A DNA stretch of 64,000 bases from the NCBI GenBank assembly GCA_947650365.1, contig OX393550.1:113779532-113843531 (forward strand), read 5' to 3'. Origin of the DNA: Chamaelirium japonicum (taxonomy: Eukaryota > Streptophyta > Magnoliopsida > Liliales > Melanthiaceae). Both the position numbers and the translations under genes were made by a program. The notes under the pieces are model-generated. The model ran no database searches, was not told the DNA's origin, and saw only the letters and a program-made list of their open reading frames with translations. This document shows, in pieces, positions 41,755-52,712 of the stretch. Position 1 is the first letter of the stretch, and every line of letters begins with the position of its first letter.

Positions 41755-43129
41755 TCATGGATAGAACAATTTAAGATGTCTAGCATTCCAAGCTCGTGGC
41801 AGTCTGTCTCCTTCAGGCGAAATCAGTCGATAAGACCCTTTGCCTCCTATTGATTCAACAATGTAGGGTCCTTTCCAGTTGGGAGCTAGTTTTCCGCTGT
41901 TGTGCTCTTTGGTGTTGTAGAAGACTGCGCTGAGGACTAGGCTGCCAATTGGGAACTGCCTCTTGTTGACATTTTGATCATAAGCCCGCTTGATCTTCTA
42001 TTGATACTTGGTAATACGAACGATTGCTCGATCTCGCAATTCTTCAGAGAGATCCAGGTCATTGACTCGAAGTTCTTTATTGACACCTTCTTCAATTGCT
42101 CTGGTCTTCAAAGTACTTGATATGTTTTCTGTTGGGAGCACTGCTTCAGACCCATATGTTAGTCAAAAAGGTGAGAACCCAGTTGATCTTTTCGGAGTTG
42201 TTCGATAGCCCCATAGAACTTCTGGTAGGACTTGCTCCCACAATCCTTTCTCGTGATCAAGTTTCTTCTTGAGTATACCCAAAATAGCTTTGTTTGAGGC
42301 TTCAGTTTGACCATTGTATTGAGGATATCTTGGAGTTGAGTAGAAAAGCTTGATTCTGTTGTTCAGGCAGAACTCCCGGAATTTATCGGAGTCGAATTAG
42401 GCTCCATTGTCAGCAACTAGGACTTGTGGTGTGCCAAACCTCGAGAAGATATTATGTCTGATGAACTTGATGACTTCATCATCAGTTTCTCGGAAGAGTG
42501 GCACTGCTTCAACCCACTTGGTGAAGTAATCTGTGGCCAGCAACATATATTTCTTCTTACTTGGAGTTGGTGGGAAGGGACCCAAGAAGTCCAACCCCCA
42601 TTGATGGAAAGGCCATGGGCTTGTTAGTTGATGGAGCTCATCGGCTAGAAGATGGATAGCTCGAGCGTGTCTTTGGCAAGGCTCGCATCTTTAAACCATC
42701 TGGTGAGCATCTCTTGCCATTGTGGGCCAGTAGTAACCTTGTAGCTTCATCTTGGCTTCAAGAGATCTTCCTCCCGAGTGATTCTCGCACGCTCCGGAGT
42801 GAATATCGACTAGGATTGCGTTTGTTTGCAAAGGACCTAAGCATTTGAGTAACATTCCATTGTGTGATTTGAAATATAGATCTTCTCCTTGAATGCTATA
42901 GCATGGAAGCTTTCTTTGAAGTCTTCGGTCTTGGTTTGGATCTTCGAGCACTTTGCCATGTTTGAAGAAGTCTAAGATTGGCTGTCTCCAATCCTCGAGC
43001 TCATTTGTAGTGGTAAGGTTCGTGGCCAGTTCTCCACCCTCAGATCTTTCTGTAGTGGCGACGATCTGTTGTTCGGGAAAGGTCTTTGGTGATTCTTGAT
43101 AATCGATTTGTATTTGTCTTCCTCCAAGC
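41755..43129 (-). pseudogene. Integrase of element D
   Basis: The HHCC region is at about 42860-42700. The catalytic core has L-D-F-L-G-P, the first Asp (A-T-D-Y-F) near 42530, and A-D-N-G-A near 42410. Stops replacing Gln lie near 42690 and 42400, and further stops lie downstream. The C-terminus matches element E and ends with TGA at 41757-41755. Confidence 0.87.
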
Positions 43130-45249
43130 GAATCCCCAAGAACCGAGGCAGTATTAGCTAAGGCGTCTGCTTCTCAATTTTCTGCCCTCGGGATTTGAAT
43201 GAACTCAGTGCTAGTAAAATGCTGTTGAATGCGTCGCACGAGGGTCAAATAATTTTGCATCCTTTCTTCTCGTGCCATATACTCCCCGTTGATCTGCCTC
43301 ATGATCAGCTGGGAGTCGCTGTAAATGATGAGTCGATCCACCCCCAGGGATTCAGTAATTTCAAGTCCGGAGATGAGTGCTTCGTATTCAGCTTCGTTGT
43401 TGGTGGCATTGAATCCAAGGAGAACGGCCTTCTGAAGATGATCAAGTTCGGGGCCGGGATACTAAGACTATCCCAATTCCCGAACCGATCGCGCTTGAAG
43501 CTCCATCAGTGTAAAGCTTCCATTGAGCTGGTGTAGTGACAGGAGCCTTAAGGCTTGGATCAGTCTTTGTATCCGTATTGGATGGAAGTTCGTCTTTGTC
43601 TTCAAGGCGCATATCGACATCTTCCTCCCAAATTATGGCGTCTTCAACTGGAAAGTCGGCTAGAAAATCAGCAATTGCTTGCCCCTTGATCGAAGTGCGA
43701 GATTCGAATTGGATCCTTAGAGCACTCATCTCGATTACCCATTTGGTCATTCGACCTGCTCGACCCGCCTTGTCGATGATATCTTTGAGTGGGTATTATG
43801 AGATGACTGTGATCTGGTGGGAAACAAAGTAGGGTTGAAGACGACGTGATGCGGTAAGCAAGGCCAGTATGACCTTCTCAGTTTTTGAGTAGCGAGTCTC
43901 AACCGGAAGAAGAGTATGGCTGATGTAGTAGACCGGATGTTCGACGCCTTCTCTTCTACTGACTAGGACCGCACTGATGGCTTGATCGGTGACGGCAATA
44001 TATAACCAGAGGTCTTCTTTTGGAAGTAGAGCTGTTAGGATGGGAGCTCGCACGAGATATCTCTTGACGTCTTGAAAGGCTTGTTCGCAAGTTGGACTCC
44101 AGCCAGACGTATCCGCCTTTCATAGCTTGTCGAAGAGCGGTTTGCACTTGTTGGAAGACTTTGAGATGAATCAATTGAGGGCTGCTAATCTTCCAGTGAG
44201 GCGTTGTACTTCTTTCCGATTGGTAGGTGATGGCATATCCAGAACAGCTCGAATTTGGTAGCTTCGATGCCCCTCCTGGTCACAAGGTGGCCCAGGAACT
44301 TGCTCGATTAAACTCCGAAAGCGCATTTGGCTGGATTGAGCTTCATGCAATATTTTCGAAGGACTTGAAAAGTTTCCGTCAGATCGGATAGGTGACTCTC
44401 TCGAGTGGAACTCTTGGTAAGGAGATCGTCGACGTAGACTTCGATATTGCGCCCGATCTGGTCTTCGAACATCTCGTGACTAGCCTTTGATAAGTAGATC
44501 CCGTATTTTTGAGACCGAAAGGCATTACGTTGTAGCAATAGAGACCTCGGCTAGTCACAAAGCAAGTCTTCTTTTGATCATCCAGATGAAGAGGGATTTG
44601 ATTGTACCCAGAGTATCCATCCATAAAAGATAGGAGCTCGTGGCCAGCAGTGGCATCGACGAGCCTATGTATTCTTGGGGAATGGATATGTGGGACAAGC
44701 CTTATTGAGGTTGGTGAAGTCGATGCACACTCTGACCTTCCCATTCTTCTTTGGGACAGCAACTATATTGGAGATCCAAGTAGGGTACTCTACTTCACGA
44801 ATGAAGCCTGCTGCGAGTAGCTTACTGATCTCCTCTTAAACAGCAACTTGTAGTTCTGGTCGGATTGTGCGTGGCTTTTGCTTGATAGGTTTAACTTCTT
44901 CTTTGATTGCGAGCCGATGGCAAGCATCATTTGGATTGATTCCAGGCATATCTTCGAAGCACTAGGCGAAGACATCGATGTTGGACTGAAAGAAGGATAT
45001 CATGTCTCACGCTTCTGCGTCGCTGAGATCGGTACCGATGAATGTTTGTTGAAAGAGATCTCCACTTCCGATATTAATTGGAATGATTTCTTCGATTGAA
45101 GGTGAGGCCTCCCACTCGATCGGTGGGGGCTCGGTCAGCGGAATCTCCTTTGATTGCTATGTTGAAGAGGGACCAGCTTCATCTCGTGGTCACTTTGGAG
45201 GAGCAAGATTTATCTTGCGATCTGTCTTTGCCGCAGCCACTTCACAGGA
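43130..45249 (-). pseudogene. RT and two RNase H domains of element D
   Basis: RT motifs C-I-D-F and M-P-F-G-L-K-N lie around 44730-44510, and the catalytic Y-V-D-D near 44430. Gypsy RNase H is at about 44050-43700 and the archaeal-type RNase H near 43530-43140 (L-Y-T-D-G-A-S-S). The order and residues match element E. Several frameshifts and stops split it. Confidence 0.87.
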
Positions 45250-46176
45250 TCACCCAGCTTGTTGATCTCCTCGTATGCAAATAATGCCCTCTCCCGTTGC
45301 GAATTTGAGGAGTTGATGGTAAGAAGAGGAGATGGCATTGATTTGATGCAGAAATGGTCGACCGAGGATGACATTGTAGTTGGATGTTCCCTCGACGATG
45401 GCGAACCTTACCGAGACTCGAGTCTCTCGGCTAAGGTCGAGGGTGAATCTTGATTCGCCCATTGTAATGCTTTGCTCGTCGTTGAAGCCCGTGATCACCG
45501 TTGGAACGACGTCAAGGCTTGAATATTTATGTCCCAAACGTTTGAAGCAGTCTGAGAACATAATGTCGATGGAGCTTCCGGTGTCGATGAGGATTCGATT
45601 GATCGTGCTCCCGTCGATAAGGAGTTTCAAGACCAGGGGGTCTCGATGTGGAGTATGAACTCCTTGGAGATCAGTATCATTGAAAACGATGGATGGCCAA
45701 GCCAAACCCTTGATAGGCTTCTCGATCCAGGTGTCCTTCTTGTTCGCCGCAGAACAAACATGGAAGATGCGTCGAACTTGCCGATCAACTTCCTTTCCGG
45801 TCAGTGCTTGATTGTGCAATGTCCCGTGAATGCCAAAGACGTTGGCATTCACAGTGAGAGGTGTCTGGTTGGAAGAGATTTGATGGACCCAGCAAGCCTC
45901 TTTCCCCTTGGCGAATGCTCGGCGTTGATCTTGTCCGCCCTTGGCGAACTCTTGGAGATGACCTTCTCGCAGTAGATCTTCAAGATGAAATCTCAATCGA
46001 TAGCACCGATCGGTGGAATGGCCATGACTTCGATGGAAGTCGTAATAGACTGTTTTGTCAGCCGTAACTTTGGTGTCAGGCTGCAGAGGATTAGGCCTTC
46101 GGAGGAACTCCTCGTGTTGAATACGGTCGAGGATTTGCTCGATCGGTAGATTCCATTCGGTGAAAGTGGTCTTTTT
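45250..46176 (-). pseudogene. Zinc knuckle and protease of element D
   Basis: The Cys/His knuckle is near 46040 (first Cys replaced by Tyr). Protease with I-L-I-D-T-G-S-S lies near 45590 and I-L-G-R-P-F-L near 45370. The longest open piece is 45996-45250. Confidence 0.86.
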
Positions 46177-47553
46177 CAGAGAAGATCGACGTCCATCATT
46201 TCTTGACCGCTTGGGTGCGGGAGGAACTCCTGCCTCTGTGTTGTGAGCTTTGGCAGCGTACTTCGGAGCTTCTCTCTCAACAGGCCTTCACTTCGACTCT
46301 CATCCCTTTCGGGCGCCTTGATCATCCTCAACCTCAATCTTCCTTTGAATTCGATCAAACATTGAACCCAGGGAAGGAGGGGGATTGCGGATGAAGTCGT
46401 TGTAGATGTGGAGGTCGAAGCGGAGAGCATTCTGGAAGGCTAGCATGATAGCCTCATCGTCCAAATGCCTTCCTGAGAGGGCGGCGTGCTCGTTGCGGAA
46501 TCTCCTTGTGAAGCTGCGGAGACTCTCGTCAGCACCCATCCTCAGCCGGTAGAGGGAATCAAGTTTCTTCTCCGGCTTCAAGTTCAGCTGGTAGTGCTGC
46601 ACAAAGTGATTAGCCAAGACACCGAACTGGGTGATGGACCTGGCTCGGAGATTATGGTACCAATCGAGGGATGGCTCGTCGAGGCTGCCGGTGAAGATAC
46701 GACAGAGCACGTTGTTTTCTTCTTCGTGCGGCGTCAGAGTTTGCTTGAAGGTGAGTATATGGAGAGTTGGATCTCCCTTGAGGCAGTTGAATTTGGGGAG
46801 AGTGGGCGTTCTCTATCCCCTTGGAAATATAGATTCGAACAAACTTCGATGTAGTGGCCCGGCGGAGGAGTATCCGTCTCTGCGACTATGCCCCCGACCT
46901 GGATGCAGGTTAAGAGGCAAGATCGTAAGGTCTTGTTCAGGCCTTTGAGTATCTGTTGGTTGTAGTCATTGACGAAGGTCCGATCCGAGTCCACGTTGAA
47001 GCGGAATGGATGGAGAAATTCTACTCTTTGATGGAGCCCCTTTCATCTGGTGTCTTCTTGGTATGTCGGGCTTTGAAAGTGTCCTCTTGGCACAGTTGCG
47101 ACCGGAAGAGGATTGGGAGGACTCATCGTCGAGGCGATCCCACACACTCTGCTTCCACGGGGCAGCAGAGGGAGTTGGATCACGACGAATCCTCTCGAGG
47201 GCAGCAGTGCCCATTGATCTTCGTGGCTCGGAGTGAATCGATTGTCGTGGTAGATCGACCCTCTCGTTAGTCGAGGGGATAGGGAGAGCAATCCCAGCCT
47301 CGGAGGCTGCCTTTTTGAGGGCATCCCTTTCAGCGGTGAGGGCGGCGTTCTGCTTGGCTAGTTGTAGTAATTGAAAGTCGACCGCCGAGATTTGGTATGT
47401 GGATGGTGGGTCTTCAGTAGGAGTAGGGGCAGTTTGCCCCATTGATTGTCGAGGGGGTTGAGGGATCGGTCGATCAACCGATCTCCCGCTGCCCGAACGA
47501 GCACCCATATAGGGGATAGCAAGGGGCTGTCCGAAGTTGAGCCTTTGACTCAT
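46177..47553 (-). pseudogene. Gag of element D
   Basis: It starts M-S-Q-R-L-N-F at 47553. The open pieces 47553-46966 and 46710-46300 share one frame and carry the N-terminal helix and the Gag domain (S-L-D-W-Y, F-T-R-R-F-R-N), separated by stops. A stop also falls before the protease part. Confidence 0.85.
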
Positions 47554-47762
47554 TGAACGAGTCTCAGGACGAGCTTGATGTATGTTACTTCCTTCTGGTT
47601 GACCCTGATGCTTCGTCCTCGCTATTTAGAGAGCGAAGGGTGCAACGAGAATGCCGACGTCCTAACGGTTGTCTGCTCAACCGAAGGGGCTAGGAAGTCT
47701 GATCGGTTGTCTGCTCAACCGATCTGAAACTTATTGTAAAGCGAACTTGACTTCTCGCTCGA

Positions 47763-47779
47763 TCCCACAGACGGTGCCA
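47763..47779 (-). promoter_or_regulatory. Primer binding site of element D
   Basis: On the minus strand TGGCACCGTCTGTGGGA, three bases after the 5' LTR. Identical to element E. Confidence 0.78.
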
Positions 47780-47782
47780 AAC

Positions 47783-48527
47783 TGTGGGGGAAAATCTTTG
47801 TGCCGACCCGAAGACTTTGCCATACCAGTCAATTGAGGTTCGAGTCGAAGATCATTGTTCGATCTGCTGATTGGAGTTACCGTTCTCAATATACAAACAG
47901 AGAGAGAGGCAATCAGAGAGTTGACACGAGAGGTGATCTCGGAGTTCAGCCGAAGCCTACGTCTCCGTGCTATAGGGAGCAACCCGAATTCACTAACTCT
48001 TTTCTCGCCTATGTCTCCGTGCTATAGGGAGCAACCCGAATTCACTAACTCTTTTCTCGAAGTGATCTCGACAGACCGAGTATCACTGAAACTTCTCTAA
48101 TCTCTTCAAAGATAAGAAGAAGATCAAGAAGGGATGAAGGATGTGAAGCTAGAAAATTCCAGAGCTCTGGTTTCTGAAATCAGATCTCAGAACTCAAAAT
48201 CAGATCCATTTACATTCGAAGGGTCTACTATTTATAGAATTCTCGAAGAGGAGTTCCGGGGTAAATGGCGATTTCTGGTCGTTTCTGGAAGTTTCTCCAG
48301 ACAGGGCTGGTGGGTCCCACTGCTGTCTTCTGAGGATTTCACAGGCAGGGCCGGTGGGTCCCGCGGTAGTCTTCGTGGGCCCACCGGGCAGGACCGGTGG
48401 GTTCCGCAGTAGTCTTCGTGGCCCCACCAGGCAGGGCTGGTGGGTTCCACGGTAGTCTTCGTGGGTCCACCAAGAAGGGCCGGTGGGTTCCGCGGTTGGT
48501 AGATTTCTGCCAAAATTTGCACCCACA
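47783..48527 (-). repeat. 5' LTR of element D (745 bp)
   Basis: Pairs with 18237-18980, including the LTR-internal duplication of about 55 bp (47960-48060) and a TATA box on the minus strand at 48229-48236. Confidence 0.93.
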
Positions 48528-48532
48528 GTTAT
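48528..48532. repeat. Target site duplication of element D, right copy
   Basis: GTTAT, identical to 18232-18236. Confidence 0.95.
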
Positions 48533-49310
48533 CCTCTCAATTTGACATAAAAGACCTAGGTGAAGCGAGTTATGTTCTGGGAATCAAGGTAACTCAAGAT
48601 CGCCAGAACAAGATTCTCTCGCTGTCACAGTCAGCCTACATAGATACTATCTTGGTCAGATTCAGTATGCACAACTCTAAGAAGGGACTCATTCTATTTA
48701 GACATGGAATGAAATTGTCCAAGGATCAGGGTCCTAAGACTCCTGAGGAGAAAGCAGAGATACATAATATACCTTATGCTTCGGCTGTAAGGAGTCTGAT
48801 GTATGCTATACAGTGCACGAGACCAGATATATACTATGCAGTAGGCATGATGGACATGTATCAGTCAAATCTGGGTCCAGGGCACTGGACTTTTGTAAAA
48901 AGTATACTCAAGTATCTCCGTAGGATGAGAGATTATGTGTTAGTTTACTCTTCACAGGAACTGATATCGATTGGATATACGGATTCTGACTTTGCAACAG
49001 ATCCGAAATCTAAGAGATCAACGTTAGGGTTTGTGTTTTCATTGGGAGGAGGAGCTGTTAGTTGGAGAAGCGTGAAGTAGGGATGCATCGCGGATTCGAT
49101 GACAAAGGCTGAGTACGTTGCGGCGTGCGAAACAGCCAAGGAGGCAGTGTGGCTCAAGAAGTTCCTCACGGACTTAGGATATGTACCGGGAACTCAAGAT
49201 CCTATTATCCTTTACTGCGACAATAGTGGAGCAGTAGCACAATCCAAGGAGCCAAGATATCACCAGAAGAGTAAGCACATCGAGCGAAAATACTACATTA
49301 TCTAGGACTT
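48533..49310 (+). pseudogene. Copia RT C-terminus and RNase H (element C, right part)
   Basis: It resumes the copia protein with F-D-I-K-D-L-G-E-A and V-L-G-I. The R-P-D-I-x-Y-A-V segment lies near 48830 and RNase H with Y-T-D-S-D-F near 48976, E-Y-V-A-A near 49110 and C-D-N-S-G-A near 49220. A TAG at 49078 (Gln or Lys expected) and another near 49303 break it. Confidence 0.87.
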
Positions 49311-49427
49311 GCAGTGACTCAGGTAGCGTCTGCAGATAACATGGCGGACCCTTTCACAAAGGCGTTACCGACCAAGGCTTTTGAGAAGCACGTGGATGCC
49401 ATGAGAGAAGACTGTTATTCTCCGCTA

Positions 49428-49442
49428 GGCCAAGTGGGAGAT
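49428..49442 (+). promoter_or_regulatory. Polypurine tract of the copia element
   Basis: AAGTGGGAGAT directly precedes the LTR start TGTTGTAG, as in many plant copia elements. Confidence 0.7.
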
Positions 49443-50137
49443 TGTTGTAGCTCGTGTGTCATGAGCGTGGATTTTCTGTATTAACATTAATAAAGATGAC
49501 TTTGGTTATTGCTTTAATTAGAATACTACTTTGGTATATGTTAATACACATATAATAAAAGGACCCTAGGGAACACAGTAGGCCACTGACGTGCATGGTG
49601 GATCCATGCTTGGGAGACCCAGTGGACCAGTTCTGTGTAGACCTAGAACTAGTTCACAGCTTTGGTGATGCCGGTCGCTTCACCGAGAATAAGTTGTTGG
49701 CAGGTAGAGGATGTGGTGAAGTCTCCACCACAGAAACATGGGATTTCCATTCACCTGACCCAGCATGATGATCGTGTTGAATAGGAACCAAGACGGTGCA
49801 CAGTTCAGTGATTCAGACACTGGTGCATAAATCGTCTTACTACTATAGATAATCTGTCCTTAACCCTGAGGGACCATATACACTGGCCAACCAGCTGTGT
49901 GGTGCTTTGATGTGCCAACATGTGAGGACCTTCTATAGTTCAATACCACGGTACGTTGGGTTACCCGGTTGGCGCTTGAGTGGGCATGCAATCCCTACAG
50001 GTTATCCGATGTCCAGTGTTGGATGGGTGCATTTTGATGAGTTAATTTGTCCACACAGTTAACCCAGGCCTGGTGGTTGTTAGTATAACTGACGACGTTC
50101 CGGATGCTAGGCATATCACAGGAAGGTGTGTGGTGTT
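49443..50137 (+). repeat. 3' LTR of the copia element (element C)
   Basis: It starts TGTTGTAGCTCG after the PPT and is interrupted or bounded at 50137 by the 5' LTR of element F. No partner LTR survives in the window, so its true right end cannot be checked. It has no coding capacity. Confidence 0.7.
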
Positions 50138-52640
50138 TGTAGACACACGAATTTCGTCGGACCCGAACCCGACTTACGTGTGCCGACGCGGATGCAAACC
50201 CGACACGCGGACTCAACTCGCTCGCACCGACGCGGATGCAAACCCGACACGCGGACCCAACTCGCTCGCACAGACGTGGATGCAAACCCGACACGCGGAC
50301 CCAACTCGCGCGCGCCGACACGGACCCGGACCCCGCCTCAAGAGGGGCCGGTCCCTACTAGGGTCCGAACCCCATAGGGACGGCCCTAGTGGGGACCGAA
50401 CCCCATGGAGAGGCCGGCCGGCCCTGCAAGGAAAGGGAAGAAAAGAAAAAAAGAAAGAAAAGAAAAAGGAAAGAAAAGAAAGGAAAGAAAAGAAAAAGGA
50501 AAGAAAAGAAAAGGAAAGAAAAGAAAGAAAAGGAAAAAATACCGCCATGCGCGGGGGGAGGTAGCGTATGACGTCTGCACACACGCGGATCTGCGCCGAT
50601 CCCTCGATCCGACGCACAAGACGAAGCGCCCGATCGCCATCGATTTCGTGCGCAAAATCCAGCCATAATTGCACCCGCCAGAAAAGGAAAACAACTAAAT
50701 GTTATTCCCTTCATCAATGGATGAATAAAATCCGGGTAATTATGAGAGAGATACAAAAGGGATTTAAAATTAAAAAGTTCCGATATCTCTCTCCCCACCT
50801 CTTTGCCTATAAATAGAGGGGGTGGGGGAAGGAAAAAATGGTCGAAGATTGAAGACAAAGCGCGGGAGCTCTGCAGAAGAGGAGACGCTTCTTCACCGAC
50901 CCAAGGCTTCACGAGGCACAGTCAAGCCTGTCCCGAGGGATCGGCTTACTGGAAGTCCTCATCAACGTGAAGACCCTTGCACACGAAGATCATCCCTTCG
51001 ACTCCGTGCACGAAGAAGAAAGCTCGGAGAAGAAGAACCCTTCGACTCCGAAGACGCCAGAAGCAAAGGCCGGAGAAGAAGAGGAGCGGCACTACCCCGT
51101 CGTCTCCAACAAGCTTCGACTTCGATCAAGCCCAAAAGCCCGGAGAAGAAGAGGAGCGGCACTACCCCGTCGTCTCCAACAAGCTTCGACTCCGATCAAG
51201 CCCAAAAGCCCGGAGAAGAAGAGGAGCGGCACTACCCCGTCGTCTCCAACAAGCTTCGACTCCGATCAAGCCCAAAAGCCCGGAGAAGAAGAGGAGCGGC
51301 ACTACCCCGTCGTCTCCAACAAGCTTCGACTCTGATCAAGCTCAAAAGCCCGGAGAAGAAGAGGAGCGGCACTACCCCGTCGTCTCCAATAAGCTTCGAC
51401 TCCGATCAAGCCCAAAAGCCCGGAGAAGAAGAGGAGCGGCACTACCCCGTCGTCTCCAACAAGCTTCGACTCCGATCAAGCTCAAAAGCCCGGAGAAGAA
51501 GAGGAGCGGCACTACCCCGTCGGCTCCAACAAATCCTCGATCCCGATCAAGCCCCAAATCCCGGAGGAGAGAAGCGAAGCGTCATCACCCCGTCGTCTTC
51601 GACTAACGCCTGCCCCATCCACGAAGAAGAAAGCATGGAGCAGATCGTCTGAAGCGTCGCTACCCCGTCGTCTTCATCAACAAAAGTCGACGCTACAACC
51701 GTCGCACGGAGACCGTCGCTACCCTCGTCATCTTCATCAACAAAAGCCGACGCTACAACCGTCGCACGGAGACCGTCGCTACCCTCGTCGTCTTCATCAA
51801 CAAAAGCCGACGCCACAACCGTCGCACGGAGATCGGTGCTACCCCCACCATCTTCGAAAGCATTCTTCGACTCCGATCACGCCAAAGAAGCCCGGAGAAG
51901 AAGAGAAGTCCAGTCGATACGTAAACCGTCGAAGCACCGGAGAAGTAGCCCACGTCGTTCGAAGAAGAAGATCGAGTTGACGTCAAAGCTAAAGCCAACG
52001 CAAGAAGCCAAAGCAAAGCCCCAGTAAAGCCCGCGCCAAAGCAACGCAAGTGCCAAAGCCAAGCGACTACGCCATCCACGAGCAAAAGCACCGCACGTTC
52101 TAGCCGATACGACGCGAAGTCCGGAAGAACGAAAGCATCGCAAGTCTCTCCCAGCTACGTCCAAGTGCAAGCGCCGAAGCAAAGCAAAAGCCAGAGCCAC
52201 GCCGGAGCAAAGCCAAAGCCAAAAAGCCAAAGCCGAAGCCAACGCCAAAAGCTAGATCGACGCCGCGAACCGACGATCAAGGACACCGAGGTCAAGCAAG
52301 GAACGAGGAAGACACGAAGACCGAGGAACGAAGCCGAAAACCCCCTAGCCGAGAAAGCGCGAAGCACGGAAGGGACAAATCAACGGTGGACATTCCTTAG
52401 CCTCTCCAAAACCCTCTCCCTGTAAAACCCCTGTCCTGGGCAGCCCCTTCAGAGCTCTCGCACGAACACCACGTGGAGACACGGATCAAAGGGATCCCCC
52501 AGAAGATCTTTCCCACAATCCCCTGATCAAAACTCGCCACAACCCGGACTCGTCACCCCCGAGCAACCCGGGTCCCGGCCACAATTGTAATCTCGTGTGA
52601 TTCGCAATAAAGACGACCCGCGCTTTTTTCCGCGTCCACA
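50138..52640 (+). repeat. 5' LTR of element F (2,503 bp)
   Basis: It begins TGTAGACACACG and ends CGCGTCCACA. Compared with the element A LTR it has three instead of two 44-bp repeats (50191, 50235, 50279) and seven instead of nine 70-bp repeats (51072-51561). It keeps the 60-bp array (about 51654-51840). Its last 50 bp differ clearly from element A. TATAAATA is at 50808-50815 and AATAAA at 52606-52611. Confidence 0.93.
50808..50815 (+). promoter_or_regulatory. TATA box of the element F LTR
   Basis: TATAAATA in the same context as 10776. Together with AATAAA at 52606 it implies a very long R region. Confidence 0.75.
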
Positions 52641-52646
52641 GATTTC

Positions 52647-52664
52647 TGGCACGCCCGGTGGGAC
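52647..52664 (+). promoter_or_regulatory. Primer binding site of element F
   Basis: TGGCACGCCCGGTGGGAC six bases after the LTR, identical to element A. Confidence 0.76.
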
Positions 52665-52712
52665 ATCTTCTCCTTTCATCCGTACGGTTGAAGAAGCTGC
52701 TTGAAGTTTGCA

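Larger units (their letters stand above)
18237..48527 (-). mobile_element. Tat-like Ty3/gypsy element D, minus strand, inserted in copia RT
   Basis: It is bounded by LTRs 18237-18980 (3' LTR) and 47783-48527 (5' LTR) and by TSD GTTAT. Reading on the minus strand the order is 5' LTR, PBS, gag, protease, RT, RNase H, second RNase H, integrase, hairpin array, antisense gene (on the plus strand), satellite, PPT, 3' LTR. Element E (22963-40602) sits inside its antisense gene. Without E and one TSD copy it is about 12.6 kb. Confidence 0.92.
15558..50137 (+). mobile_element. Decayed Ty1/copia element (C), split by element D
   Basis: Its parts are 15558-18236 and 48533-50137, separated by the minus-strand element D and one TSD copy. 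The protein order is gag remnant, protease, GAG-pre-integrase, integrase, RT, RNase H, PPT and 3' LTR, with integrase before RT as in copia. The 5' LTR and most of gag are missing. Many stops and frameshifts show it is dead. It is the oldest recognisable layer of the nest. Confidence 0.88.
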
